Shown here: positions 1-6,878 of the stretch, piece after piece
How the letters are laid out: each line of letters starts with the position of its first letter
Numbering within the stretch: position 1 is the first letter of the stretch
Source: an uncultured Collinsella sp.
GTDB taxonomy: Bacteria > Actinomycetota > Coriobacteriia > Coriobacteriales > Coriobacteriaceae
Assembly (NCBI GenBank): GCA_958349325.1
Contig: CATWCP010000059.1
Span: 1-6,878, forward strand
DNA: 6,878 bases
Direction of reading: 5' to 3'
Notes under the pieces: generated by a model
The model's input: only the letters and a program-made list of their open reading frames with translations
What the model was told of the DNA's origin: nothing
Database searches by the model: none
Position numbers and translations under genes: made by a program

Positions 1-488
1 ATATCCTCGATGGCATCGCGGTCGCTCTTGTTGATCTTCTCAACGTAATGCGCGTTGGCGACGAGTTCCTCAAACGAGCCAGAGGCCAGCAGCAGCGACA
101 GGATGTTCGTGCCGCCGGACTTGTAGCTGGCGGCCACGCGATCGGAAAGGTCGTTGCGCTTCTTCTTGAGCTCGGCCTTCTTTTCATCGATCTGGGCCTG
201 CGTGTCGTCAATCTTGCCCTGGACATTCTCGATGTCGTTGAGGGTCTGGGCATTCTTGTTGGCCAGCGCCGCATACTCATTTGCGATGCTGTCGAGCTGG
301 GCCTGAACCTCGTCGAGCTGGGCCTGGGCGGCATTCAGTTTCTCGGTTGTTTCTTTGGAAGCCTCTGCCGCATGGGCGCGAGTGGGCAAGCCAAAAAGAA
401 CTGCCGCAGAAGCAGCGCCGAACAGGGCCTTGAGGGCAGTGCGACGCGAGAGCTCCTGGGAAAGGATGGAATCGCTGTTTGGTGACAT
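1..488 (-). CDS. Exported coiled-coil protein, N-terminal part (PcsB/CwlO-like; probable NlpC/P60-type peptidoglycan hydrolase)
   Basis: Reading leftward from ATG at 488-486 gives 162 codons with no stop before the window edge, so the C-terminus is missing. Residues 1-41 form a signal peptide: a twin-arginine motif SRRTALK at 14-20, a hydrophobic stretch to about 34, and a likely cleavage site after AHA (38-40). This points to export by the Tat route rather than Sec. Residues 44-118 are rich in Gln, Glu, Lys, Asp and Ala with heptad-like spacing, which is a long coiled coil. It is followed by a YKSGG...LSLLLASGSFEEL stretch (122-142), which resembles the hinge of PcsB/CwlO-type coiled-coil domains. 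In those families the missing part is usually a CHAP or NlpC/P60 hydrolase domain, so the enzymatic role here is inferred and not seen. A ribosome site GGAG (RC of 494-497) lies 5 nt before the start. The gene is divergent from galE, with no obvious functional link. Confidence 0.82.
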   Translation of the reverse strand, partial: MSPNSDSILSQELSRRTALKALFGAASAAVLFGLPTRAHAAEASKETTEKLNAAQAQLDEVQAQLDSIANEYAALANKNAQTLNDIENVQGKIDDTQAQIDEKKAELKKKRNDLSDRVAASYKSGGTNILSLLLASGSFEELVANAHYVEKINKSDRDAIED

Positions 489-549
489 ATGTACTCCGTT
501 ACATGCTTATTTATATGTCGCTCAACTCATACATATTAGCGTACATATG
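486..549. repeat. 9-bp perfect inverted repeat flanking the minus-gene promoter
   Basis: CATATGTAC at 486-494 and its exact reverse complement GTACATATG at 541-549 are separated by 46 bp. The left arm overlaps the start codon of the leftward gene and the right arm lies between its candidate -35 and -10. The arrangement could bind a dimeric regulator with looping, but both arms contain small self-palindromes (CATATG, GTAC), so chance is possible. Confidence 0.35.
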
Positions 550-560
550 GCGCGTCCCAA
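533..560 (-). promoter_or_regulatory. Candidate promoter of the exported coiled-coil gene
   Basis: On the minus strand TTGGGA (560-555) and TAATAT (538-533) are separated by 16 bp, each matching 4 of 6 consensus positions. The region between here and the start codon is distinctly AT-rich compared with the rest of the window. A TATAAA (516-511 region) also occurs but lacks a convincing -35. This is a weak call by eye. Confidence 0.3.
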
Positions 561-623
561 CGATTTCCACGAACGGCAGGAAACTGCAAGGTCGGCGGCT
601 CGTAGGCAAATGCCAAAGATCAG

Positions 624-660
624 GTTATGCGTACGCGAGCTCTGTTATGAGTACGCTAGC
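624..660 (+). repeat. 17-bp near-perfect direct repeat, 20-bp period, upstream of galE
   Basis: GTTATGCGTACGCGAGC (624-640) is repeated as GTTATGAGTACGCTAGC (644-660) with two mismatches. The 20-bp period is close to two helical turns, so two protein copies would sit on the same DNA face. It lies about 50 bp upstream of the likely galE -10 (712-717), a typical place for an activator or repressor. The regulator is unknown. Confidence 0.5.
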
Positions 661-711
661 ATAATCCTCTGCTTTTCCTACAGCGCACGATTTGGGCGTC
701 CCTGCCTGCGC

Positions 712-717
712 TATACT
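712..717 (+). promoter_or_regulatory. Likely -10 element of galE
   Basis: TATACT at 712-717 matches the -10 consensus at 5 of 6 positions and sits 37 bp before the galE start codon. No good -35 is visible; GATTTG at 689-694 is at 17-bp spacing but is poor. An alternative CATAAT (660-665) overlaps the end of the tandem repeat. Weak -35 elements fit a promoter needing an activator. Confidence 0.4.
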
Positions 718-754
718 CCCCTGAAGAAGTGTTCCTGATTCGATAGGAGACTAC

Positions 755-1816
755 ATGTCCAAAGCACTCGACCCCAAAGACACCTGCGTCCTCGTTACCG
801 GTGGCGCCGGCTTTATCGGCTCGCACACCGTCGTTCAGCTGCTCGAGGGTGGCTACCAGGTCATCATCGTCGATGATCTCTCCAACTCCAGCGCCGTCGC
901 CGTCGACCGCGTCAAGACCATCGTGGGCGACGAGGCCGCCAAGAACCTCACCTTCTACGAGGCCAACGTGCTCGACCACGATGCGATGAACAAGATCTTC
1001 TATACCCATCAGATCGACCGCGTCATCCACTTTGCCGGCTTTAAGGCCGTCGGCGAGTCGGTAAGCAAGCCCGTCGAGTACTACCACAACAACATCGAGA
1101 ACACCCTGGTGCTCATCGACGTCATGCGCAACCATGGCTGTAAGTCCATCATCTTCTCGAGCTCCTCGACCGTCTACGGCGACCCGGACAACCCGCCCGT
1201 CACCGAGGAGGATCCTAAGAAGCCCGCGACCAACCCCTATGGTTGGACCAAATGGATGATCGAGCAGATCCTTATGGACGTCCACACTGCCGACCCCGAG
1301 TGGGACGTCGTGCTGCTCCGTTACTTCAACCCCATCGGCGCTCATCCGTCGGGCCTGATCGGCGAGGATCCCAAGGGCATCCCCAACAACCTGGTGCCCT
1401 ATGTCGCCCAGGTCGCCGTGGGCAAGCTCGAGGCCGTTCAGGTCTTTGGCAACGACTACCCCACCCCCGACGGCACCGGCGTGCGCGATTACATCCACGT
1501 GTGCGATCTGGCCTCTGGTCACGTGGCCGCCCTTAACTGGATGAACGGCAAGACCGGCGTCGAGATCTTTAACCTGGGCACCGGCACCGGCACCTCGGTA
1601 CTCGAGGTCGTCGCCGCCTTCTCCAAGGCTTGTGGCAAGGAGCTGCCCTACGTGATCCGCGAGCGCCGCGCCGGCGACATCGCTGCCAACTGGTGCGATG
1701 CCTCCAAGGCCGAGCGCATGATGGGCTGGAAGGCCCAGTACGACATCGCGGACATGTGCCGAGATAGCTGGAACTGGCAGAGCCACAACCCCAACGGCTT
1801 CGCCGACGCCGAGTAG
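755..1816 (+). CDS. galE: UDP-glucose 4-epimerase
   Basis: This 353-residue cytoplasmic enzyme interconverts UDP-galactose and UDP-glucose with bound NAD (Leloir pathway; also supplies UDP-galactose for surface glycans). It is an extended SDR-family protein. The Rossmann NAD motif TGGAGFIGSH is at 15-24, VDD (39-41) ends strand 2, SSSSTVYG is at 135-142, and the catalytic pair Tyr162 and Lys166 lies in NPYGWTK. The substrate-binding FNPIGAHPSG is at 191-200. The C-terminal WQSHNPNGF (341-349) is typical of GalE. The length is close to the E. coli enzyme with a slightly longer N-terminus. The position matching E. coli Tyr299, which gates substrate size, is Asn312 (AANWCDASKA), so N-acetylated substrates may also fit; that is inference. 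AGGAGA at 745-750 lies 4 nt before the ATG. The gene is followed by its own terminator and so is probably monocistronic. Confidence 0.97.
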   Translation: MSKALDPKDTCVLVTGGAGFIGSHTVVQLLEGGYQVIIVDDLSNSSAVAVDRVKTIVGDEAAKNLTFYEANVLDHDAMNKIFYTHQIDRVIHFAGFKAVGESVSKPVEYYHNNIENTLVLIDVMRNHGCKSIIFSSSSTVYGDPDNPPVTEEDPKKPATNPYGWTKWMIEQILMDVHTADPEWDVVLLRYFNPIGAHPSGLIGEDPKGIPNNLVPYVAQVAVGKLEAVQVFGNDYPTPDGTGVRDYIHVCDLASGHVAALNWMNGKTGVEIFNLGTGTGTSVLEVVAAFSKACGKELPYVIRERRAGDIAANWCDASKAERMMGWKAQYDIADMCRDSWNWQSHNPNGFADAE

Positions 1817-1838
1817 CAAAAACCTACATACCGCTCTT

Positions 1839-1872
1839 GCCCCGATCTCACGTTGTGAGGTCGGGGCTTTTT
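1839..1872 (+). terminator. Intrinsic terminator after galE
   Basis: Arms 1839-1851 and 1855-1867 pair over 13 bp (one G-U) around a 3-nt loop, followed by five Ts (1868-1872). It lies 22 bases after the galE stop and separates galE from malQ. Confidence 0.92.
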
Positions 1873-1921
1873 CATGGCATGTAACCATTCGCCGAAAATC
1901 GACCAACTTTTTTATCTTGCC

Positions 1922-1951
1922 TGTACATGTTTAAACAACATGTTTTACAAT
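1922..1951 (+). promoter_or_regulatory. Candidate malQ promoter
   Basis: TACAAT at 1946-1951 matches the -10 consensus at 5 of 6 positions. TGTACA at 1922-1927 (4 of 6) is a possible -35 with 18-bp spacing. The region is AT-rich within a GC-rich window and lies downstream of the galE terminator. About 85 bp of 5' leader would precede the malQ start; no riboswitch was recognised in it. Confidence 0.45.
1925..1943. promoter_or_regulatory. Candidate operator: 19-bp perfect dyad upstream of malQ
   Basis: ACATGTT (1925-1931), a 5-nt centre, then AACATGT (1937-1943) form a perfect 7-bp inverted repeat. It sits between the candidate -35 and -10 of malQ, exactly where a repressor would block RNA polymerase. 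ACATGTTT also recurs as a direct repeat (1925-1932 and 1938-1945). The obvious candidate would be a LacI/MalR-type maltodextrin regulator, but the dyad lacks the usual central CG, so the regulator family is open. Confidence 0.5.
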
Positions 1952-2023
1952 AGGCGTATCGGATCAGAACATCGGAGGCGGACTGCACATCCATCGGCAG
2001 GCCGACCCCACAACAAGAAGGTT

Positions 2024-2028
2024 GGTGA
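2024..2028 (+). promoter_or_regulatory. Ribosome binding site that decides the malQ start
   Basis: GGTGA is complementary to the TCACC part of the usual 16S anti-Shine-Dalgarno and lies 8 nt before ATG at 2037. Earlier in-frame starts (TTG 2022, GTG 2025) overlap this site, and the AAGAAGG at 2015-2021 is 0 and 3 nt from them, too close to serve. Confidence 0.5.
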
Positions 2029-2036
2029 GCGCATTC

Positions 2037-3542
2037 ATGGAGCGTGCAAGCGGCGTCCTCATGCCCGTCTCATCTCTGCCCGGACCATACGGAATCGGCG
2101 GCTTTGGCTGGAATGCCTACGACTTCGTCGATTTTCTCGCCTCGTGCAAACAACATTACTGGCAGATTCTGCCCCTTACGACGACCAGCTATGGCGATTC
2201 GCCCTATCAGTCGTTCTCGGCCCGCGCTGGCAACCCCAACTTTATCGACTTTGCCGAGCTTATCGAGGCAGGGTATCTGGAGCAGCGCGATATCGATGGC
2301 GTGTATCTGGGATCCGACCCCAGCAATGTCGACTACGGCGCTATCTTTGGCGGCCGCCGTCAGATTCTCGACCGCGCCGCTGAGCGCTTTGCCGCCGACA
2401 AGCCGGCCGATTTCGATGACTTTATCCAGGCCAACGAGGACTGGCTCATCCCCTACTGTGAGTTCATGACCGTCAAAGAGGAGTGCGGTCTCAAGGCGTT
2501 TTGGGAGTGGCCCGCGGAACTCCGCACCCGCGGCGAAGCTTCCGCCAAGGTCTGTGCCGACCATCCGGCGCGTATGCTCTACCACCAGATGACGCAGTAC
2601 TTCTTCGATCGCCAGTGGAGCCGCCTCAAGGCCTATGCCAACGAGCGCGACATTCTCATCATCGGCGACCTGCCCATCTATGTCTCGCGTGACTCCGTCG
2701 AGATGTGGGCGACGCCTGAGCTCTTTAAGATCGACACCGCCGGCAATCCCGTGAGCGTCGCCGGCACGCCGCCCGACCAGTTCTCGGCCACCGGCCAGTA
2801 CTGGGGCAACCCCATCTACGACTGGGACGCCATGGAGTCCGACGGCTTCTCCTGGTGGGAGGGCCGCATTCGCGCCGCCCTCGACATGTACGACGTCATC
2901 CGCCTGGATCACTTCCGCGGCTTCGAGGCCTATTGGGAGGTGCCGTTCTCCTCGCCCGATTCGTCCTACGGTTCGTGGACGCAGGGTCCCGGCCTCAAGT
3001 TCTTCAAGACGCTCGAGGAAAAGCTCGGCACGCTGCCCATCATCGCCGAGGACCTGGGCTTCCTCACCCCCGGCGTCATCGACATGCGCGACAACTCGGG
3101 CTTCCCCGGCATGAAGATCCTGCAGTTTGCCTTTGAGGGCACCAACTCGTACTACCTGCCGCATAACTACATCGCCAACACCGTCGCCTATGTGGGCACC
3201 CACGATAACGAGACGGCGCGCGGTTGGTTTGAGGGAACGGCCACCCCGCGTCAGCGCGAGCAGGCGGCCCTGTACACCCATCAGCAGGCCGGCGAACCCA
3301 TGGCAGATGCACTCAATCGCACCATCGCCGCCAGCGTGAGCGACACGTGCATCTACACCATGCAGGACCTGCTCAACTTGGGCAACGAGGCGCGCATCAA
3401 CACCCCTGCCACGCTGGGCGGCAACTGGACCTGGCGCATGCTCGACGGCGCCATCACCCGCGAGCTCGAGCACAAACTCACCGACTGGACCGAGACCTAC
3501 TTCCGCATCCCGTCGGAAGCCGAAATCGAGCTTCCTCAATAG
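2037..3542 (+). CDS. malQ: 4-alpha-glucanotransferase (amylomaltase, GH77)
   Basis: This cytoplasmic disproportionating enzyme moves alpha-1,4-glucan segments between maltodextrins, releasing glucose and making longer chains that phosphorylase can use. With the ATG at 2037 it has 501 residues, the usual size for compact amylomaltases. It begins with the family hallmark RASGVLMPVSSLPGPYGIG at residues 3-21. The GH77 catalytic residues are all present: nucleophile Asp291 in RLDHFRGF, acid/base Glu338 in IIAEDLG, and Asp390 in GTHDNET. The 250s loop PPDQFSATGQYWGNPIYDW spans 245-263. No signal peptide or membrane segment is seen. An upstream TTG at 2022 would add five residues (MVSAF) not typical of the family. 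It is followed at 128 bp by glgP on the same strand, a classic functional pair, with a hairpin between them. Confidence 0.96.
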   Translation: MERASGVLMPVSSLPGPYGIGGFGWNAYDFVDFLASCKQHYWQILPLTTTSYGDSPYQSFSARAGNPNFIDFAELIEAGYLEQRDIDGVYLGSDPSNVDYGAIFGGRRQILDRAAERFAADKPADFDDFIQANEDWLIPYCEFMTVKEECGLKAFWEWPAELRTRGEASAKVCADHPARMLYHQMTQYFFDRQWSRLKAYANERDILIIGDLPIYVSRDSVEMWATPELFKIDTAGNPVSVAGTPPDQFSATGQYWGNPIYDWDAMESDGFSWWEGRIRAALDMYDVIRLDHFRGFEAYWEVPFSSPDSSYGSWTQGPGLKFFKTLEEKLGTLPIIAEDLGFLTPGVIDMRDNSGFPGMKILQFAFEGTNSYYLPHNYIANTVAYVGTHDNETARGWFEGTATPRQREQAALYTHQQAGEPMADALNRTIAASVSDTCIYTMQDLLNLGNEARINTPATLGGNWTWRMLDGAITRELEHKLTDWTETYFRIPSEAEIELPQ

Positions 3543-3590
3543 GAGCTACCGCGCCCGGCCCCTCCCCACCGTGCGGACGCGCTTGCTTTT

Positions 3591-3630
3591 CCCGCGCGAG
3601 GCCACCCCAATCCCCTCGCGCGGGCTTCTT
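3591..3630 (+). terminator. GC-rich hairpin between malQ and glgP (terminator or attenuator)
   Basis: Perfect 11-bp arms CCCGCGCGAGG (3591-3601) and CCTCGCGCGGG (3614-3624) enclose a 12-nt loop and are followed by CTTCTT rather than an unbroken T run. It could be a weak terminator permitting some read-through to glgP, or an mRNA-stabilising hairpin. No strong promoter for glgP is visible downstream of it; TATGAA at 3629-3634 is a weak -10 candidate. Confidence 0.6.
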
Positions 3631-3660
3631 ATGAATTGCAGACATGAAACAACCCATCAC

Positions 3661-3665
3661 AGGAG
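3661..3665 (+). promoter_or_regulatory. Ribosome binding site that decides the glgP start
   Basis: AGGAG lies 5 nt before ATG at 3671, ideal spacing. The in-frame ATG 27 bases upstream (3644) has no comparable site and would itself read through this sequence. Confidence 0.85.
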
Positions 3666-3670
3666 AAAAC

Positions 3671-5938
<2,268 letters not shown>

Positions 5939-5968
5939 TTTCGCCTCCCTTACCCATCCTCTTGAGAT

Positions 5969-5999
5969 ACGGAGTCGTGGCAACACGACTCCGTTTTTT
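5969..5999 (+). terminator. Intrinsic terminator after glgP
   Basis: Perfect 11-bp arms at 5969-5979 and 5984-5994 enclose a GCAA (GNRA) tetraloop, followed by a run of Ts to 5999. It lies 30 bases after the glgP stop. Confidence 0.95.
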
Positions 6000-6039
6000 G
6001 TGCCCGCACGTTACTCTGTGACCCGACTCGACCAAACAA

Positions 6040-6094
6040 TCTCGATCTGTAACAACTACTCAACCAAAACGGTCCCAGCTGTTACAGATTGAGA
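6040..6094. repeat. Palindromic repeat unit 1 of 3
   Basis: Left arm TCTCGATCTGTAACA (6040-6054) and right arm TGTTACAGATTGAGA (6080-6094) pair over 15 bp with one G-U if transcribed, around a 25-nt centre. The centre holds a small nested inverted pair ACC/GGT (6063-6065, 6071-6073) around an A-rich core. Confidence 0.9.
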
Positions 6095-6120
6095 CATACC
6101 GGCCCCTCCCCTTGGGTTTA

Positions 6121-6175
6121 TCTCAATCTGTAACATCTAGCAGCTGAAATTCACCTTTGGTGTTACAGATTTAGA
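6121..6175. repeat. Palindromic repeat unit 2 of 3
   Basis: Left arm TCTCAATCTGTAACA (6121-6135) and right arm TGTTACAGATTTAGA (6161-6175) pair with one mismatch around a 25-nt centre. The centre contains a nested TGAA-A-TTCA (6145-6153). Unit length is identical to units 1 and 3. Confidence 0.9.
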
Positions 6176-6200
6176 TGAAATGGTTAGCTCAGCGAAACCG

Positions 6201-6255
6201 TCTCGATCTGTAACATCTAACGTCCGAAATCGGCCCTACCTGTTACAGATCGAGA
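6201..6255. repeat. Palindromic repeat unit 3 of 3
   Basis: Left arm TCTCGATCTGTAACA (6201-6215) and right arm TGTTACAGATCGAGA (6241-6255) are perfect inverted copies, extendable to 16 bp with G6200 and C6256. The 25-nt centre contains a nested CCGA-AA-TCGG (6224-6233). Confidence 0.92.
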
Positions 6256-6281
6256 CAAACGACCGGCCAGACAACCCCAAC

Positions 6282-6327
6282 ACAAAGAAAGGCTCCCCTC
6301 TCGCCCAGTGGACGGGAGGGGAGCCTT
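6282..6327 (-). terminator. Intrinsic terminator of the leftward ABC ATPase gene
   Basis: Arms 6289-6300 and 6316-6327 pair perfectly over 12 bp, extendable by 3 pairs inward. On the minus strand the stem is followed by TTTCTTTG, a good T-rich tail. It lies 69 bases past the stop codon of the leftward gene and faces the glgP terminator. Confidence 0.88.
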
Positions 6328-6395
6328 ATATGTGACCGCGGCAAAAGGATGGCAATACCGCAGTCGCCCAAAGAGAGGGCCTGGATGCACCGGGT

Positions 6396-6878
6396 CTAGA
6401 TAAGGTTCTTGCCAGATACCTTATCGAAGAGGTGGGTCGCGTTCTTCTCGAACTTGAACCAGATGGGGTCGCCCGCCTTGAGCGCACCCTTGACCTCAAG
6501 GTCGACAACGGGAATGATCAGGACGAACTGGCCATCGGGAGCGGTCACGTGGACATGCTCGGTCGAACCCATGAGCTCGGTCACCTCGACGGTACCCTGG
6601 AGCGCGCCCTCCTCGCCCTTGTCGGCAAGCAGGATCTGCTCGGGACGCACGCCGGCCGTAATCTCCTTCACGTCGCCACCGTCCCAGTTGAGGGCAAGCT
6701 GAGCGCAAGTCTCGGGGGCGAGCGCCACGTTCATATCCTTGGTCTTGACGGTAAAGCCGTTGCCCAAGCGCACCAGCTGGGCATCGAAGAAGTTCATCTG
6801 CGGCACGCCGATGAAGCCGGCGACGAAGATGTTCGCGGGATGGTTGAAGACCTCCTGCGGCGTGGCGATCTGCTGGAC
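6396..6878 (-). CDS. Sugar ABC transporter ATP-binding protein, C-terminal part (MalK/MsmX/UgpC family)
   Basis: Reading leftward from the window edge gives 160 residues ending at TAG (6398-6396); the N-terminal nucleotide-binding domain with Walker A, signature and Walker B motifs lies outside the window. The visible part begins QQIATPQEVFNHPANIFVAGFIG and continues PQMNFF, the characteristic junction between the ATPase domain and the C-terminal regulatory OB-fold (TOBE) domain of MalK-type ATPases. ITAGVRPEQILL (about residues 73-84 of the fragment) is the typical TOBE motif. Such proteins sit on the cytoplasmic side of importers for maltodextrins, other oligosaccharides or glycerol-3-phosphate; the MsmX type serves several importers. 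The substrate cannot be told here, though malQ and glgP nearby suggest alpha-glucans. It converges on glgP and has its own terminator. Confidence 0.9.
   Translation of the reverse strand, partial: VQQIATPQEVFNHPANIFVAGFIGVPQMNFFDAQLVRLGNGFTVKTKDMNVALAPETCAQLALNWDGGDVKEITAGVRPEQILLADKGEEGALQGTVEVTELMGSTEHVHVTAPDGQFVLIIPVVDLEVKGALKAGDPIWFKFEKNATHLFDKVSGKNLI

Larger units (their letters stand above)
6040..6256. repeat. Array of alternating 15-bp repeats at 40-bp period (BIME/REPIN-like)
   Basis: Six copies of a 15-bp motif with invariant core ATCTGTAACA start at 6040, 6080, 6121, 6161, 6201 and 6241, strictly alternating in orientation. The intervals are 40, 41, 40, 40 and 40. The centres of the three units share partial similarity (TCTA near the left end, AAA at the middle), while the two gaps between units (6095-6120, 6176-6200) do not obviously match. 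This is best described as a cluster of short intergenic palindromes. It is the main content of the 457-base gene-free stretch 5939-6395, which otherwise holds two terminators and about 68 bases of unremarkable 3' untranslated sequence (6328-6395). Confidence 0.9.

Noticed and set aside
48..485. 145-codon plus-strand open frame at the left end
   Set aside because: It is antisense to the coiled-coil gene, which has a signal peptide, heptad pattern and ribosome site on the opposite strand.
656..1906. 416-codon open frame on the minus strand opposite galE
   Set aside because: It is the reverse-strand shadow of galE in GC-rich coding DNA: low-complexity Val/Gly/Asp/Ala/Leu composition, no recognisable domain, and it runs through the galE terminator.
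1928..1937. TGTTTAAACA 10-bp palindrome as a separate operator
   Set aside because: It overlaps and is off-centre to the stronger 19-bp dyad 1925-1943; the two cannot both be independent sites.
2070..3539. 489-codon open frame on the minus strand opposite malQ
   Set aside because: Same shadow pattern; the malQ frame has all GH77 catalytic motifs, while the antisense product has none of any family.
3644..3670. Longer glgP start at ATG 3644
   Set aside because: No ribosome site precedes it, whereas AGGAG is ideally placed for ATG 3671.
6009..6024. Possible seventh, degenerate repeat arm before the array
   Set aside because: About 10 of 16 positions match the right-arm consensus, but it is about 9 bp out of the 40-bp register and lacks a left partner.
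6040..6256. CRISPR array
   Set aside because: Repeats are only 15 bp, alternate in orientation rather than being direct, spacers of the same class partly resemble each other, and no cas gene is present.

Overview
The window (6,878 bases) is GC-rich with strong C/G preference at third codon positions. It looks like part of a chromosome of a gut-type Coriobacteriia, plausibly Collinsella. That assignment rests on codon style, the style of the exported coiled-coil protein and overall gene content, and no search was run. The theme is alpha-glucan and galactose sugar metabolism, and no phage or transposase gene is visible.

Layout, left to right. (1) On the minus strand, 1-488, is the N-terminal part of an exported coiled-coil protein. 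It has a twin-arginine signal peptide and a PcsB/CwlO-like coiled coil, and is probably a cell-wall hydrolase or its regulator; its C-terminus lies outside the window. (2) Positions 489-754 are a divergent promoter region with a 9-bp inverted repeat and a 17-bp near-perfect tandem direct repeat of 20-bp period. (3) galE, 755-1816, is followed by a strong intrinsic terminator. (4) Positions 1873-2036 are a promoter region with a 19-bp perfect dyad overlapping the likely promoter, then malQ (2037-3542). (5) A GC-rich hairpin lies between malQ and glgP. (6) glgP (3671-5938) ends in a textbook terminator. (7) Positions 5939-6395 are a 457-base non-coding convergent region. It holds two opposing terminators and, between them, an array of three 55-bp imperfect palindromes: six 15-bp arms in alternating orientation at a strict 40-41 bp period. 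(8) On the minus strand, 6396-6878, is the C-terminal part of a MalK/MsmX/UgpC-type sugar ABC transporter ATPase; its N-terminus lies outside the window.

How the genes fit together. MalQ (4-alpha-glucanotransferase) and GlgP (alpha-glucan phosphorylase) form the classical cytoplasmic route from maltodextrin or glycogen to glucose plus glucose-1-phosphate. GalE interconverts UDP-glucose and UDP-galactose, linking the sugar-1-phosphate pool to galactose use and cell-surface glycans. The MsmX/MalK-like ATPase would power uptake of oligosaccharides such as maltodextrins. Only MalQ and GlgP are adjacent and co-directional enough to suggest one transcription unit, and the hairpin between them may limit read-through. 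The most unusual item is the palindrome array at 6040-6256.
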